A DNA stretch of 7,672 bases from Cytophagales bacterium (GCA_027317105.1 DAHVFH010000074.1:1-7672), one strand, 5' to 3'; counted from the first letter of the stretch, positions 1 to 6,321 are shown. Made by a program: numbers and translations. The notes: generated from the letters alone by a model not told the origin.

Positions 1-114
1 GGTTTGTTCAATGCAATGAGACGGTTAAATGAAGAATTAGTTTCAAAACGCGACCTAAAATACTGGATTTCTTTCAATTCAAAAAACCTTGCAAAGACGT
101 ACTCGCCAATTTAA
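1..114 (+). CDS. 3' end of an unidentified protein gene (partial)
   Basis: Frame 1 is open from the left edge of the window to a TAA stop at 112-114 and encodes 37 residues, ending ...KNLAKTYSPI. The other two plus frames hit stops within the first 40 bases. The residue mix is protein-like: a basic/acidic helix-like stretch (MRRLNEELVSKRDLKYW) followed by a short polar tail. The gene is convergent with the permease gene, and the two stop codons share the TTAA at 111-114, which leaves no intergenic space. I do not recognise the family from this tail, and no domain, signal peptide or membrane segment is visible in it. The start and most of the gene lie outside the window. A chance open stretch of 37 codons is possible, so confidence is moderate. 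Confidence 0.55.
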   Translation, partial: GLFNAMRRLNEELVSKRDLKYWISFNSKNLAKTYSPI

Positions 115-1334
115 AGTTGCTCTGTAGAAAACGAACGTGCCGCTAATCGAGCAGGATAAAAGGAAATCAAGAATGTAATGGTGACAATCACCAGAGAAAC
201 GGACACAAAATCCATCGACCTCATTTCAACCGGATAGGCCGATACAATCGCATTTTCCATGCCCATGCCCACCAACCCAAACTGATCTTGCGCCCAGCAT
301 ATTGTGGCACCTAAAAATAATCCCAACGCAGCTCCGGTAAAGGCGATCAGGGCGCCTTCTGTAAGGAAAATATTTTTAATCAGGGAAGCGTTTGCTCCGA
401 CTGCGGAAAGAACTGCGATATCTTTCTTTTTATCTATCGCCAACATCATTAAAGAAAAGAAAATGTTCATCGAAGCCACAATAATTAAGATGGTCAACGA
501 CATGAAGGTGAACAATTTCTCCATCTTCACTAAGCGGAACAAATCCTTATGTTGCTCATTATTTGTCATTACCACAAATTTATTGCCCAATAGATTTTGA
601 ATGGATACCTTTACTTTACTGATATCCGTACCGGCTGCTGCTTTCACTTCCAGCGAGGTAAGCTTATTTTCATAATTCATTAAGTCCCGAACAAAGTCAA
701 TTGGAAGTAGGATATAATTTTCATTAATATTTTTTTCGATCGAAAAAACAGCTCCCGGTTGCACACTCCTCAGGCTATATAGTTTGGATGGATCAATTTG
801 TCCGGATTTTGCGTTTTTAATATAAAATACCTGTAGCGGATAAATCGCATCTTTAACAGAAATGGAAAGGGCATACTGAACGCCCTGCCCTATGGAGGCA
901 TAACTTCCTAGCGAATCATGAAGCTTTAATTCTCCCTCCACAATGTGATCGTCCAAACGGTGCTGGTCAATAAAATTATCGCTGACGCCTTTCATCATTA
1001 CGATCATATCGGCATCGCGATACCGAAGGTATCCATAGTCTTCGATCACCTCGGTCACGATTTGCACATTTTTAAGGGCTTTAATTTTTGCAATTAGTGT
1101 TTCCTCGCGAACAAAAGATTTTCCAAGGGCTGCTTCAACTTTTATCTCTGGATCAAAAGAATTGTAAAGCTCACTTAAAAGACCTTCTAATCCATTGAAC
1201 ACAGATAGCACAATGACCAGTGCTGCTGTGGAGAAGGCAACCCCCACCATCGACAATATTGAAATGATATTGATAAAGTTCTTCTTTCTTTTTGAAAGAA
1301 AATAGCGCCTGGCGATGAAAAGAGAAAGATTCAT
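111..1334 (-). CDS. LolC/LolE-type ABC transporter permease (FtsX/MacB fold)
   Basis: This is a 407-residue inner-membrane permease of the type that works with a LolD-like ATPase to extract lipoproteins from the inner membrane toward the outer membrane. The architecture is the family's usual one: a short cytoplasmic N-terminus (NLSLFIARRYF), a first membrane helix at about 22-47, a large periplasmic domain at about 48-270, then three helices at about 272-298, 323-349 and 374-396. Two family hallmarks are visible: the cytoplasmic coupling segment DKKKDIAVLSAVGA at 301-314 after helix 2, and the C-terminal YPARLAARSFSTEQL. Length is close to that of LolC and LolE (about 400 residues). The ATG start follows the rbfA stop by 18 bases and has no Shine-Dalgarno sequence, as is normal in Bacteroidota, so it is probably cotranscribed with rbfA. 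No ATPase gene is adjacent, so the partner must be encoded elsewhere. Whether it is functionally LolC- or LolE-like, or a more general FtsX-like exporter, cannot be told from sequence alone. Confidence 0.9.
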   Translation of the reverse strand: MNLSLFIARRYFLSKRKKNFINIISILSMVGVAFSTAALVIVLSVFNGLEGLLSELYNSFDPEIKVEAALGKSFVREETLIAKIKALKNVQIVTEVIEDYGYLRYRDADMIVMMKGVSDNFIDQHRLDDHIVEGELKLHDSLGSYASIGQGVQYALSISVKDAIYPLQVFYIKNAKSGQIDPSKLYSLRSVQPGAVFSIEKNINENYILLPIDFVRDLMNYENKLTSLEVKAAAGTDISKVKVSIQNLLGNKFVVMTNNEQHKDLFRLVKMEKLFTFMSLTILIIVASMNIFFSLMMLAIDKKKDIAVLSAVGANASLIKNIFLTEGALIAFTGAALGLFLGATICWAQDQFGLVGMGMENAIVSAYPVEMRSMDFVSVSLVIVTITFLISFYPARLAARSFSTEQL

Positions 1335-1352
1335 GCAGGAGGATGATGGTTT

Positions 1353-1712
1353 TTATTTTTCGTCTTTGGGAATGTTGAGGCTCTTGATCAACTCATCCAT
1401 CCGTTGGGCGTTTTCTTCCACTTCATCTATATAAAAGGACAGGTTGGGAACAATACGGGCCTGGTTGCGAATGCGGTCGCCCAGAGCCTTCCGTATTTCG
1501 CTCTTGTGTTCTGAGATTTGTGTTAAAACCGCCTTCTTGTCTTTAGCTAACGTCATGCTAAGATATACTTTTGCTGAGCTTAGGTCGGGGCTCATGCGCA
1601 CTTCGGCAATGGTGATGAAGGCCTTGCCAATAATCCCCCGCTTGTCGCGAAGAAAAATATCACTGAGTTCCTTCTGGATTAACCTACCATATTTTTGCTG
1701 CCGCATCGTCAT
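1353..1712 (-). CDS. rbfA: Ribosome-binding factor A
   Basis: RbfA is a small KH-fold protein that binds the immature 30S subunit and helps 16S rRNA 5'-end maturation. With the ATG at 1712 the protein is 119 residues, normal for the family. Visible signatures are the N-terminal RQQKYGRLIQKELSDIF, the strand region ITIAEVRMSPDLSSAKVYLS, and the C-terminal KH helix and strand (IRKALGDRIRNQARIVPNLSFYIDE) followed by the helix NAQRMDELIKSL. The frame stays open upstream to a TTG at 1733, which would add MKSYLCR. I prefer ATG 1712, or ATG 1706 two codons later, because family members begin just before the RQQK-like segment. Both ATGs lie inside a perfect hairpin (1699-1718). rbfA heads a minus-strand unit with the permease gene, an arrangement I recall as common in Bacteroidota. 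Its 5' end faces the divergent DUF6427 gene across about 116 bases. Confidence 0.92.
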   Translation of the reverse strand: MTMRQQKYGRLIQKELSDIFLRDKRGIIGKAFITIAEVRMSPDLSSAKVYLSMTLAKDKKAVLTQISEHKSEIRKALGDRIRNQARIVPNLSFYIDEVEENAQRMDELIKSLNIPKDEK

Positions 1713-1718
1713 GCGGCA
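1699..1718 (-). promoter_or_regulatory. Hairpin enclosing the rbfA start codons
   Basis: Bases TGCCGCAT (1699-1706) and ATGCGGCA (1711-1718) form a perfect 8-base-pair inverted repeat with a 4-base loop. In the rbfA mRNA the ATG at 1712 spans the stem/loop border and the ATG at 1706 forms the start of the 3' stem arm. The structure is seen directly. That it lowers or regulates translation initiation is inference. The element is also partly coding (Met-Thr-Met-Arg region), so chance is possible. Confidence 0.45.
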
Positions 1719-1777
1719 AAGATACGACTTCAAGTCTTACCAAGGTAACTAACCTGATCGGCTTATACTTTCGTGAA

Positions 1778-1811
1778 TTGCCGTTATCCTACTCAAAATT
1801 TGATTTATTTG
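1778..1811 (+). promoter_or_regulatory. Possible Bacteroidota-type promoter for the DUF6427 gene
   Basis: TTTATTTG at 1804-1811 matches the Bacteroidota -7 consensus TAnnTTTG at all but the second position and ends 17 bases before the preferred GTG start at 1829. A TTG at 1778-1780 lies 23 bases upstream of it and could serve as the -33 element. A second 7-of-8 match, TACTTTCG, lies at 1766-1773. The matches are short and the region is AT-rich, so this is a weak call. Confidence 0.27.
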
Positions 1812-1828
1812 CAGAAAAGAAATTTGCT

Positions 1829-3238
1829 GTGTTACGCTTCTTCCGATTTAATGATCCCTATCGACTACTTGGTGTGCTGATCATGATGGTGGTTTTGAGT
1901 CTGCCTATTTTCATCAACCCATTGGCTATTACCCTTCAGGAGTTGAAAGATATCGTACTTGGCGAGCTACTCAACAGTGGTAAAATCATGTACATTCACG
2001 TGGTTGACGATACCCCCTGGTTTGCTTCCTGGTTGGCTGCCGCTGCCGATTTTCTTTTTGGCAGGTCTTTGCTCGCTAGGCATCTGATTGCCATGTTTTT
2101 AATTTTTTTTCAAGCTTCTCTATTTGCCTTTATCTTAGTTCGGAATAAAGCCTATAACGAAAGCAATTATTTGCCCGCATTCATCTTTGGGGTTTTGTGC
2201 TTTTATTCTTTTGATATGTTGTCTTTATCCAGAGAGCTTTTTGCGGCCACTTGTTTATTGCTCGCCCTCAATAATATTTTCAAGGAGATTGAGTTTAAAG
2301 TGCAACGCGATGATGTTGTTCTCAACATCGGGATTTACTTAGGGGTTGCGTCCATGCTGGTTTTTAGCTATTCCCTGTTTTTGATTGGGAGCCTGGTGAT
2401 TTTATATGTGTTTGCTCGCCTCTCCTTCAGGAAAGCACTGCTCTTATTGTTTGGTTTTGGGTTTCCTCATTTTGCATTGATCTGCGTTTACTATTTTCGA
2501 GGAGGCTTGCCCGAACTCGCTCACAATTTCTATGATGCGAACTTTACCTTCCATTCAATAAACTTGATCTCCTGGCACTCTATTTTTTGGTTAGGTGGGG
2601 GAGTGATTCTGTTTTTCTTCTTCTCTTTAATCATGCAGAGCCGGGAAGCTCGGTTTACCCGTTACCAATCTCAACTGATGCAGGTCATGTTGATTTGGTT
2701 ATTAGTTAGCTGCGTTGAAATAGGAATTACGCGCGAATTAACCCCTCATAGTTTTATCACCTTTGCTCCGCCACTAACTTATTTTATTAGCCATTACCTT
2801 TTATTGATACGCAGAAAGCGAATTGCTGAAAGTATGGTCTGGATTTTTCTCCTGTCAACAATTGGAATAAGCACGGCAGCACGATTAAACAAAATCAAAG
2901 CAGTTGACTACGCGCATATTTTTGTAAAAAACTCGAAATATGAATCGTATTTTCAAGGTAAGCGCGTTGTTGTGTTGGGTAACGACTGGGGCATTTATAA
3001 AAAAAATTATGCCGCCTCTTATTTTTTAAACTGGGATTTGTCAAAAGAGATTTTTGAGCAGCCCGAGTATTATGAAAACATTATCATGGTTCAAAATTCA
3101 TTTGAAGAAGATAAGCCAGAGGTCGTCATTGACGAACAAGGATTGTTGGCGGAATTTTTTGACCGATTGCCTTCCCTTAAAGAGGAATATGAAAAATCAG
3201 GGTTGGTTTATATAAAGAAAACCAAGCGCAAACAATAA
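1829..3238 (+). CDS. DUF6427-type polytopic membrane protein
   Basis: This is a membrane protein of unknown function that matches what I remember of the DUF6427 family, which is typical of Bacteroidota. I place the start at GTG 1829, giving 469 residues that begin LRFFRFNDPYRLLG. Family members start with just such a segment (short basic-aromatic motif, then NDPYR, then the first helix). The longer reading from TTG 1778 adds 17 polar residues with no family counterpart that I recall. About ten hydrophobic segments are visible, at roughly 12-29, 83-104, 114-131, 137-151, 168-196, 201-221, 248-269, 283-299, 308-328 and 335-351. A soluble C-terminal domain of about 115 residues follows, with VVVLGNDWGIYKKN, YFLNWDLSKEIFEQPEYYENI and PEVVIDEQGLL. 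No catalytic motif is evident. The gene is divergent from rbfA and convergent with gltD, and stands alone. Any enzymatic or transport role would be a guess. Confidence 0.78.
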   Translation: MLRFFRFNDPYRLLGVLIMMVVLSLPIFINPLAITLQELKDIVLGELLNSGKIMYIHVVDDTPWFASWLAAAADFLFGRSLLARHLIAMFLIFFQASLFAFILVRNKAYNESNYLPAFIFGVLCFYSFDMLSLSRELFAATCLLLALNNIFKEIEFKVQRDDVVLNIGIYLGVASMLVFSYSLFLIGSLVILYVFARLSFRKALLLLFGFGFPHFALICVYYFRGGLPELAHNFYDANFTFHSINLISWHSIFWLGGGVILFFFFSLIMQSREARFTRYQSQLMQVMLIWLLVSCVEIGITRELTPHSFITFAPPLTYFISHYLLLIRRKRIAESMVWIFLLSTIGISTAARLNKIKAVDYAHIFVKNSKYESYFQGKRVVVLGNDWGIYKKNYAASYFLNWDLSKEIFEQPEYYENIIMVQNSFEEDKPEVVIDEQGLLAEFFDRLPSLKEEYEKSGLVYIKKTKRKQ

Positions 3239-3256
3239 GGATTTCAGAAAATGAAC

Positions 3257-3332
3257 CACATAGGATATAGATAGCATTGCTTTCACATAGGCTTTCTCTT
3301 TGAGTATTTCTATGTGCCGGATGTGTCTATCT
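3257..3332. repeat. Imperfect inverted/direct repeat with CACATAG motifs
   Basis: CACATAGG occurs twice (3257-3264 and 3284-3291), and CTATGTG, the reverse complement of CACATAG, occurs at 3310-3316. The second copy can pair with CTATGTG as a 7-base-pair stem with a 19-base loop. AGATAG (3269-3274) and CTATCT (3327-3332) form an outer pair around it. The element begins 18 bases after the DUF6427 stop. I recall CACATAGG/CTATGTG strings as frequent intergenic text in Bacteroidota genomes, but cannot check this here. Transcription termination is a possible role, though no T-tract follows. Confidence 0.5.
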
Positions 3333-3346
3333 GGCTTGTGCTCTCC

Positions 3347-3528
3347 TAAGCGTGCATTTCAAAATTGACGATAGCACCCAAACGTTCCTACGGAAGGAGA
3401 AAATTACCGATTCGTTTTTTCTACCCAACATTCGCTCCTATTTGGAGCGTAGAAACAATAAAAAAATAGTTGGAAACACGTTCCGTAGGAACGACAGATA
3501 ATTGCGTCAATTTGAAAGGCATCCCTTA
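3347..3528. repeat. Imperfect palindrome of about 180 bases with three hairpins
   Basis: The two halves of this stretch are imperfect reverse complements of each other. The outer arms are TTTCAAAATTGACG (3357-3370) and CGTCAATTTGAAA (3505-3517), differing by one base of indel. A perfect 13-base inverted repeat follows, CGTTCCTACGGAA (3383-3395) and TTCCGTAGGAACG (3481-3493). At the centre are TTTCTAC (3418-3424)/GTAGAAA (3449-3455) and CGCTCC (3433-3438)/GGAGCG (3444-3449). Weak similarity extends out to TAAG (3347-3350) and CTTA (3525-3528). No open reading frame of note and no clear target-site duplication flank it. It fills most of the 329-base gap between the convergent DUF6427 and gltD genes. 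It may be a small non-autonomous repeat (MITE- or REP-like) or a bidirectional termination structure. Confidence 0.65.
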
Positions 3529-3532
3529 TTAA

Positions 3533-3547
3533 TGAAACAGAGTTTCA
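3533..3547 (-). terminator. Possible weak terminator hairpin downstream of gltD
   Basis: TGAAAC (3533-3538) and GTTTCA (3542-3547) form a perfect 6-base-pair hairpin with a 3-base loop, 20 bases after the gltD stop on the minus strand. The stem has only two GC pairs, and the following minus-strand sequence is TTAATAAGG, so the T-tract is poor. Termination of gltD could instead rely on the larger palindrome just beyond it. Confidence 0.3.
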
Positions 3548-3567
3548 GAGATCCCGTTGAAGATAAA

Positions 3568-5016
3568 TCAGGCCAAATTTAAAATCCCTTTCTCTTTGGC
3601 TTCCAGGCTGGTACGACCCATCAAGAAGTTATCGACTGATCGGGCTGCCTCGCGGCCTTCACTGATCGCCCACACCACCAGGCTTTGACCTCTGCGCATG
3701 TCACCGGCAGAAAATATCCCCTCTACGGAAGTTTTATAATTGTTGCATTTAATGTTGCCGCGCTCATCGTAATCTACGCCAAGCTGATCAAGAAGCCCCG
3801 TGTGTTGCGGGTGTAGAAAACCCATCGCTAGTAATGCCAGTTCACAGGGAAGTTCCTTTTCCGTGCCCGGTAATTCTTTAAAAGAATTTCCATTCCACTC
3901 AACTTCAACAATTTTTAGCGCGTTAAGATTTCCTTTGCTGTCGGAAACGAATTCTTTCGTGAGAATACTCCACTCGCGCTGGCAACCTTCTTCGTGTGAA
4001 GATGAAGTGCGCAAGATCATTGGCCAATTGGGCCAAGGCATCAATTCGGTACGACTGATTGGGGGCTTTGATAAAATCTCTATTTGTGTGACCGATTTTG
4101 CTCCGTGCCGGATGGACGTGCCCACACAATCCGAGCCGGTATCGCCCCCGCCAATAACGATCACATTTTTGTTGGTTGCCCAAATTTCTTCTATTGCAAT
4201 TTTCTTTCCCGACACGCGCTTGTTTTGCTGTGTGAGAAAATCCATGGCAAATTGAACACCTTTCACATTTCTTCCTGGAATAGGAAGATCGCGGGGCACC
4301 GTGGAGCCTCCGGTTAACAAGATAGCATCAAAATCTTCGCGTAACTGTTGGGCAGAAATATTTTGACCTACATGGGCATTCGTCTGAAATTTTATTCCTT
4401 CCTGGATCATCAGATTAATTCTGCGCTCGACAACCTGTTTATCCAATTTAAAATCTGGAATGCCATAGCGTAGCAGACCACCAACTTCATCCGACCGTTC
4501 AAAAACAGTAACATAATGACCAGCCTGATTTAATTGTGCCGCAGCGGCAAGACCGGCAGGCCCTGAACCAACAATAGCAATTTTTTTGGATGTGCGATTG
4601 GTGGGTATTCGCGGTAGCGCATAGCCATTTTCAAAAGCTTTCTCAATGATTGTCTTTTCAATATACTCAATAGTGACGGCCGGTTTATTGATGCTGAGCA
4701 CACACGAAGCTTCACAAGGCGCAGGACAAATACGACCGGTAAACTCTGGGAAATTATTGGTGCTAAGCAAAATTTCGTAGGCTAGTTTCCAATTGCTTTG
4801 GTAAACGGCATCGTTAAAATCGGGAATAATATTTCCTAAAGGACAGCCACTGTGACAAAAAGGAGTACCACAATCCATACACCGTGCAGCTTGTTTCAAC
4901 GCAATCGGCTCGTTGATTGTGCCATCCACTTCGTTGTAATCTTTGATGCGCTCCTTTACATCGCGTTTCTTTGGCAAGTCTCTTTCAAACTCTAAAAAAC
5001 CAGTTGGCTTTCCCAT
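3568..5016 (-). CDS. gltD: Glutamate synthase (NADPH) small subunit
   Basis: GltD is the FAD- and NADPH-binding beta subunit of glutamate synthase. It passes electrons from NADPH to the large subunit GltB, which makes two glutamates from glutamine and 2-oxoglutarate in the cytoplasm. The 482-residue length fits the family. In order, the protein shows an N-terminal iron-sulfur domain with CMDCGTPFCHSGCP (Cys46, 49, 54, 58) and ICPAPCEASC (Cys97, 101, 105), an FAD dinucleotide-binding motif VGSGPAG at 149-155, an NADPH-binding motif IGGGDTG at 288-294, the PWPNWPMILRTSSSHEEG block at 327-344 that is typical of true GltD, and a C-terminal FAD motif GIFSAGDMRRGQSLVVWAI at 433-451. The ATG start has no Shine-Dalgarno sequence. 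The upstream neighbour is divergent, so gltB is not directly upstream, which is unusual for a gltBD pair. No frame damage is visible. A PreT-like or Nfn-like relative is possible in principle, but the PWP/SSSHEEG block argues for GltD. Confidence 0.95.
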   Translation of the reverse strand: MGKPTGFLEFERDLPKKRDVKERIKDYNEVDGTINEPIALKQAARCMDCGTPFCHSGCPLGNIIPDFNDAVYQSNWKLAYEILLSTNNFPEFTGRICPAPCEASCVLSINKPAVTIEYIEKTIIEKAFENGYALPRIPTNRTSKKIAIVGSGPAGLAAAAQLNQAGHYVTVFERSDEVGGLLRYGIPDFKLDKQVVERRINLMIQEGIKFQTNAHVGQNISAQQLREDFDAILLTGGSTVPRDLPIPGRNVKGVQFAMDFLTQQNKRVSGKKIAIEEIWATNKNVIVIGGGDTGSDCVGTSIRHGAKSVTQIEILSKPPISRTELMPWPNWPMILRTSSSHEEGCQREWSILTKEFVSDSKGNLNALKIVEVEWNGNSFKELPGTEKELPCELALLAMGFLHPQHTGLLDQLGVDYDERGNIKCNNYKTSVEGIFSAGDMRRGQSLVVWAISEGREAARSVDNFLMGRTSLEAKEKGILNLA

Positions 5017-5051
5017 TTTTATTTATCTTTTTAATTGATGTTAAGAACTTC

Positions 5052-5124
5052 GTTTCTTTGAGTTTTAGTGGCAATGGAGAATAGCGAAATTAGGCCGCCA
5101 AGCCACCAGGACACGAAGAGAAAC
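5052..5124. repeat. Degenerate inverted repeat in the gltD/cyclase intergenic region
   Basis: The left arm GTTTCTTTGAGTTTTAGTGGC (5052-5072, last base uncertain) and the right arm, which begins GCCACCAGGACACGAAG at 5102, are imperfect reverse complements separated by about 29 bases. The right arm resembles the degenerate 'GCCACCAAGACACGAAG' text that I remember from intergenic regions of many Bacteroidota and other phyla. It lies between two divergent 5' ends, so it may sit in the leader of one or both genes. No function can be assigned. Confidence 0.4.
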
Positions 5125-5232
5125 TTTAAAATTAACAGGAGTGCGTAACATCAGCACTTAAATTAATTGAACCTTAAATTTAAAAAAATATATGATTGCA
5201 AACAGGAAAGGAGTTTTACTTAAAAGTTTCTT

Positions 5233-5240
5233 TTACTTTG
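5233..5240 (+). promoter_or_regulatory. Possible -7 promoter box for the glutaminyl cyclase gene
   Basis: TTACTTTG at 5233-5240 matches the Bacteroidota -7 consensus TAnnTTTG except at the second position and ends 20 bases before the ATG at 5261. The spacing suits a short leader. No clear TTG -33 element stands at the expected distance: the nearest TTG, at 5196-5198, is too far, and only a TTTT run (5213-5216) is closer. No matching box was found for gltD on the other strand. Confidence 0.3.
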
Positions 5241-5260
5241 CAACCGATTTCTAAGCAACT

Positions 5261-6262
5261 ATGAGCCTAAAAAAAATTATCTATTTAACCCTGGTTTCTC
5301 TTTTTATTCTTGATGCCTGCAATCTGAAGAAAAAGCCAGAACAGGCAGAAGAACCAGTTCGCTCGGTCAATGTTCCTCCTTTCAATGCTGACTCTGCTTA
5401 TCTTTTTGTAGAACGACAAGTGAAGTTCGGGCCGCGTGTGCCCAACACAAAAGCACACGATCTAGCGGCCGATTATTTTATCAGCGAATTTAAAAAACAT
5501 GGAGCCACCGTGATCACTCAAGATTTTGGCACCACCACCTGGGACAACCACAAAGTTCAATTGAAAAACATTATTGCAAGTTACAACCCAACGGCACAGA
5601 AAAGAATTTTACTGGCCTCGCATTGGGATACGCGCCCCTATGCGGATAAAGACAAAAAGAAAAAAAATGCGCCTTTTGAGGGAGCTAATGATGGTGCCAG
5701 TGGCGTAGGAATATTGCTGGAGATTTCACGCCTGTTCGGTCAGGGAAAACTTCCTTCCGTAGGGGTTGACATCATCCTTTTTGATGGCGAAGATTGGGGC
5801 ACAAAAGAAAATGAAAAAAGTAGTTTAGCGATGCCTGAAGGCTATGAAGATTGGTGGTGCTTGGGGTCACAGTATTGGGCCAAGCATAAACACCAAAAAA
5901 ATTATTCCGCTTACTTTGGCATTCTGCTCGACATGGTGGGATCAAAGCACGCTCAGTTTTTGCGCGAAGGCGTATCGTTGGAGTATGCACCCACTGTGGT
6001 GGAAAAAGTGTGGAATACCGCTTCCCGCTTAGGATACACGGATTATTTTGTGAAAACGAATGTAGGCGGCATTACAGACGATCACGCCTTCGTTAACGAG
6101 ATCGGCAAAATACCGATGATTGATATTGTACACTATCAAACAGGTGTTGGCTTCTTTGGCGATTACCATCATTCGCGCAAAGACAACATGTCCATCATTA
6201 GCAAAGAAACATTAGGTGCAGTGGGCACTACATTGATGAATGTGGTTTATTATGAGGAGTGA
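5261..6262 (+). CDS. Lipoprotein glutaminyl-peptide cyclotransferase (M28 fold)
   Basis: The 333-residue product fits the type II (animal-like) glutaminyl cyclases, which convert N-terminal glutamine to pyroglutamate and share the M28 aminopeptidase fold with a single zinc. Residues 1-20 are a lipoprotein signal peptide: KK, a hydrophobic core, then LDAC with lipidated Cys20. The following NLKKKP lacks the acidic surface-export signal known in the phylum, so a periplasm-facing anchor is likely. By comparison with human QC from memory, the zinc ligands are Asp144 (ANDGASGVG), Asp178 (FDGED, where human QC has Glu) and His304 (HHSRKDN). Catalytic-site counterparts are Glu177, Asp224 (LLDMVGS), Asp273 or Asp274 (ITDDH) and His121 (SHWDTRP). 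In Bacteroidota many signal-peptidase I substrates begin with Gln after cleavage and are cyclised by such enzymes, which fits an exported location. An M28 aminopeptidase is the alternative. The single-zinc ligand set and the WW..GSQYWA segment (198-208) favour a cyclase. The gene is monocistronic here. Confidence 0.86.
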   Translation: MSLKKIIYLTLVSLFILDACNLKKKPEQAEEPVRSVNVPPFNADSAYLFVERQVKFGPRVPNTKAHDLAADYFISEFKKHGATVITQDFGTTTWDNHKVQLKNIIASYNPTAQKRILLASHWDTRPYADKDKKKKNAPFEGANDGASGVGILLEISRLFGQGKLPSVGVDIILFDGEDWGTKENEKSSLAMPEGYEDWWCLGSQYWAKHKHQKNYSAYFGILLDMVGSKHAQFLREGVSLEYAPTVVEKVWNTASRLGYTDYFVKTNVGGITDDHAFVNEIGKIPMIDIVHYQTGVGFFGDYHHSRKDNMSIISKETLGAVGTTLMNVVYYEE

Positions 6263-6304
6263 AATGCCGGGTAGAACAGGATTAATCTAATAGCGGGATA
6301 TGAG

Positions 6305-6321
6305 CGATATTGTCGATATTG
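6305..6321. repeat. Short tandem direct repeat CGATATTG
   Basis: CGATATTG occurs at 6305-6312 and again at 6314-6321, one base apart, just downstream of the cyclase gene. It may be chance in AT-rich sequence, and no function is evident. Confidence 0.3.

Noticed and set aside
1337..1342. AGGAGG followed by ATG on the plus strand, resembling a strong ribosome binding site.
   Set aside because: The frame from that ATG stops after about ten codons and lies between two minus-strand genes, so no plus-strand gene starts here.
1353..1733. Longer rbfA reading from TTG 1733.
   Set aside because: It adds MKSYLCR, which has no family counterpart that I recall, and two in-frame ATGs follow at the expected start position.
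1444..1752. Plus-strand open frame opposite rbfA.
   Set aside because: It is antisense to a clear rbfA, has Arg/Leu-rich shadow composition and no family match.
3423..3475. ACCCAAC ... GTTGGAA flanking a hairpin, resembling an integron attC site.
   Set aside because: The right-hand core lacks the final pyrimidine, the span of 53 bases is short for attC, and there is no integrase or cassette context.
3923..4183. Open frames inside gltD on both strands (for example 3923-4183 minus and 3800-4255 plus).
   Set aside because: They lie wholly within a well-supported gltD frame, have unnatural composition and show no recognisable domain.
5140..5158. AGTGC/GCACT 5-base-pair hairpin upstream of the cyclase gene.
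   Set aside because: The stem is short and has no T-tract or recognisable operator pattern, so chance is likely.
5660..5667. A8 run in the cyclase gene (others at 5269-5276 and 2999-3006) as possible frameshift or slippage sites.
   Set aside because: The reading frames continue intact with family motifs on both sides, and such runs are expected in AT-rich lysine codons.
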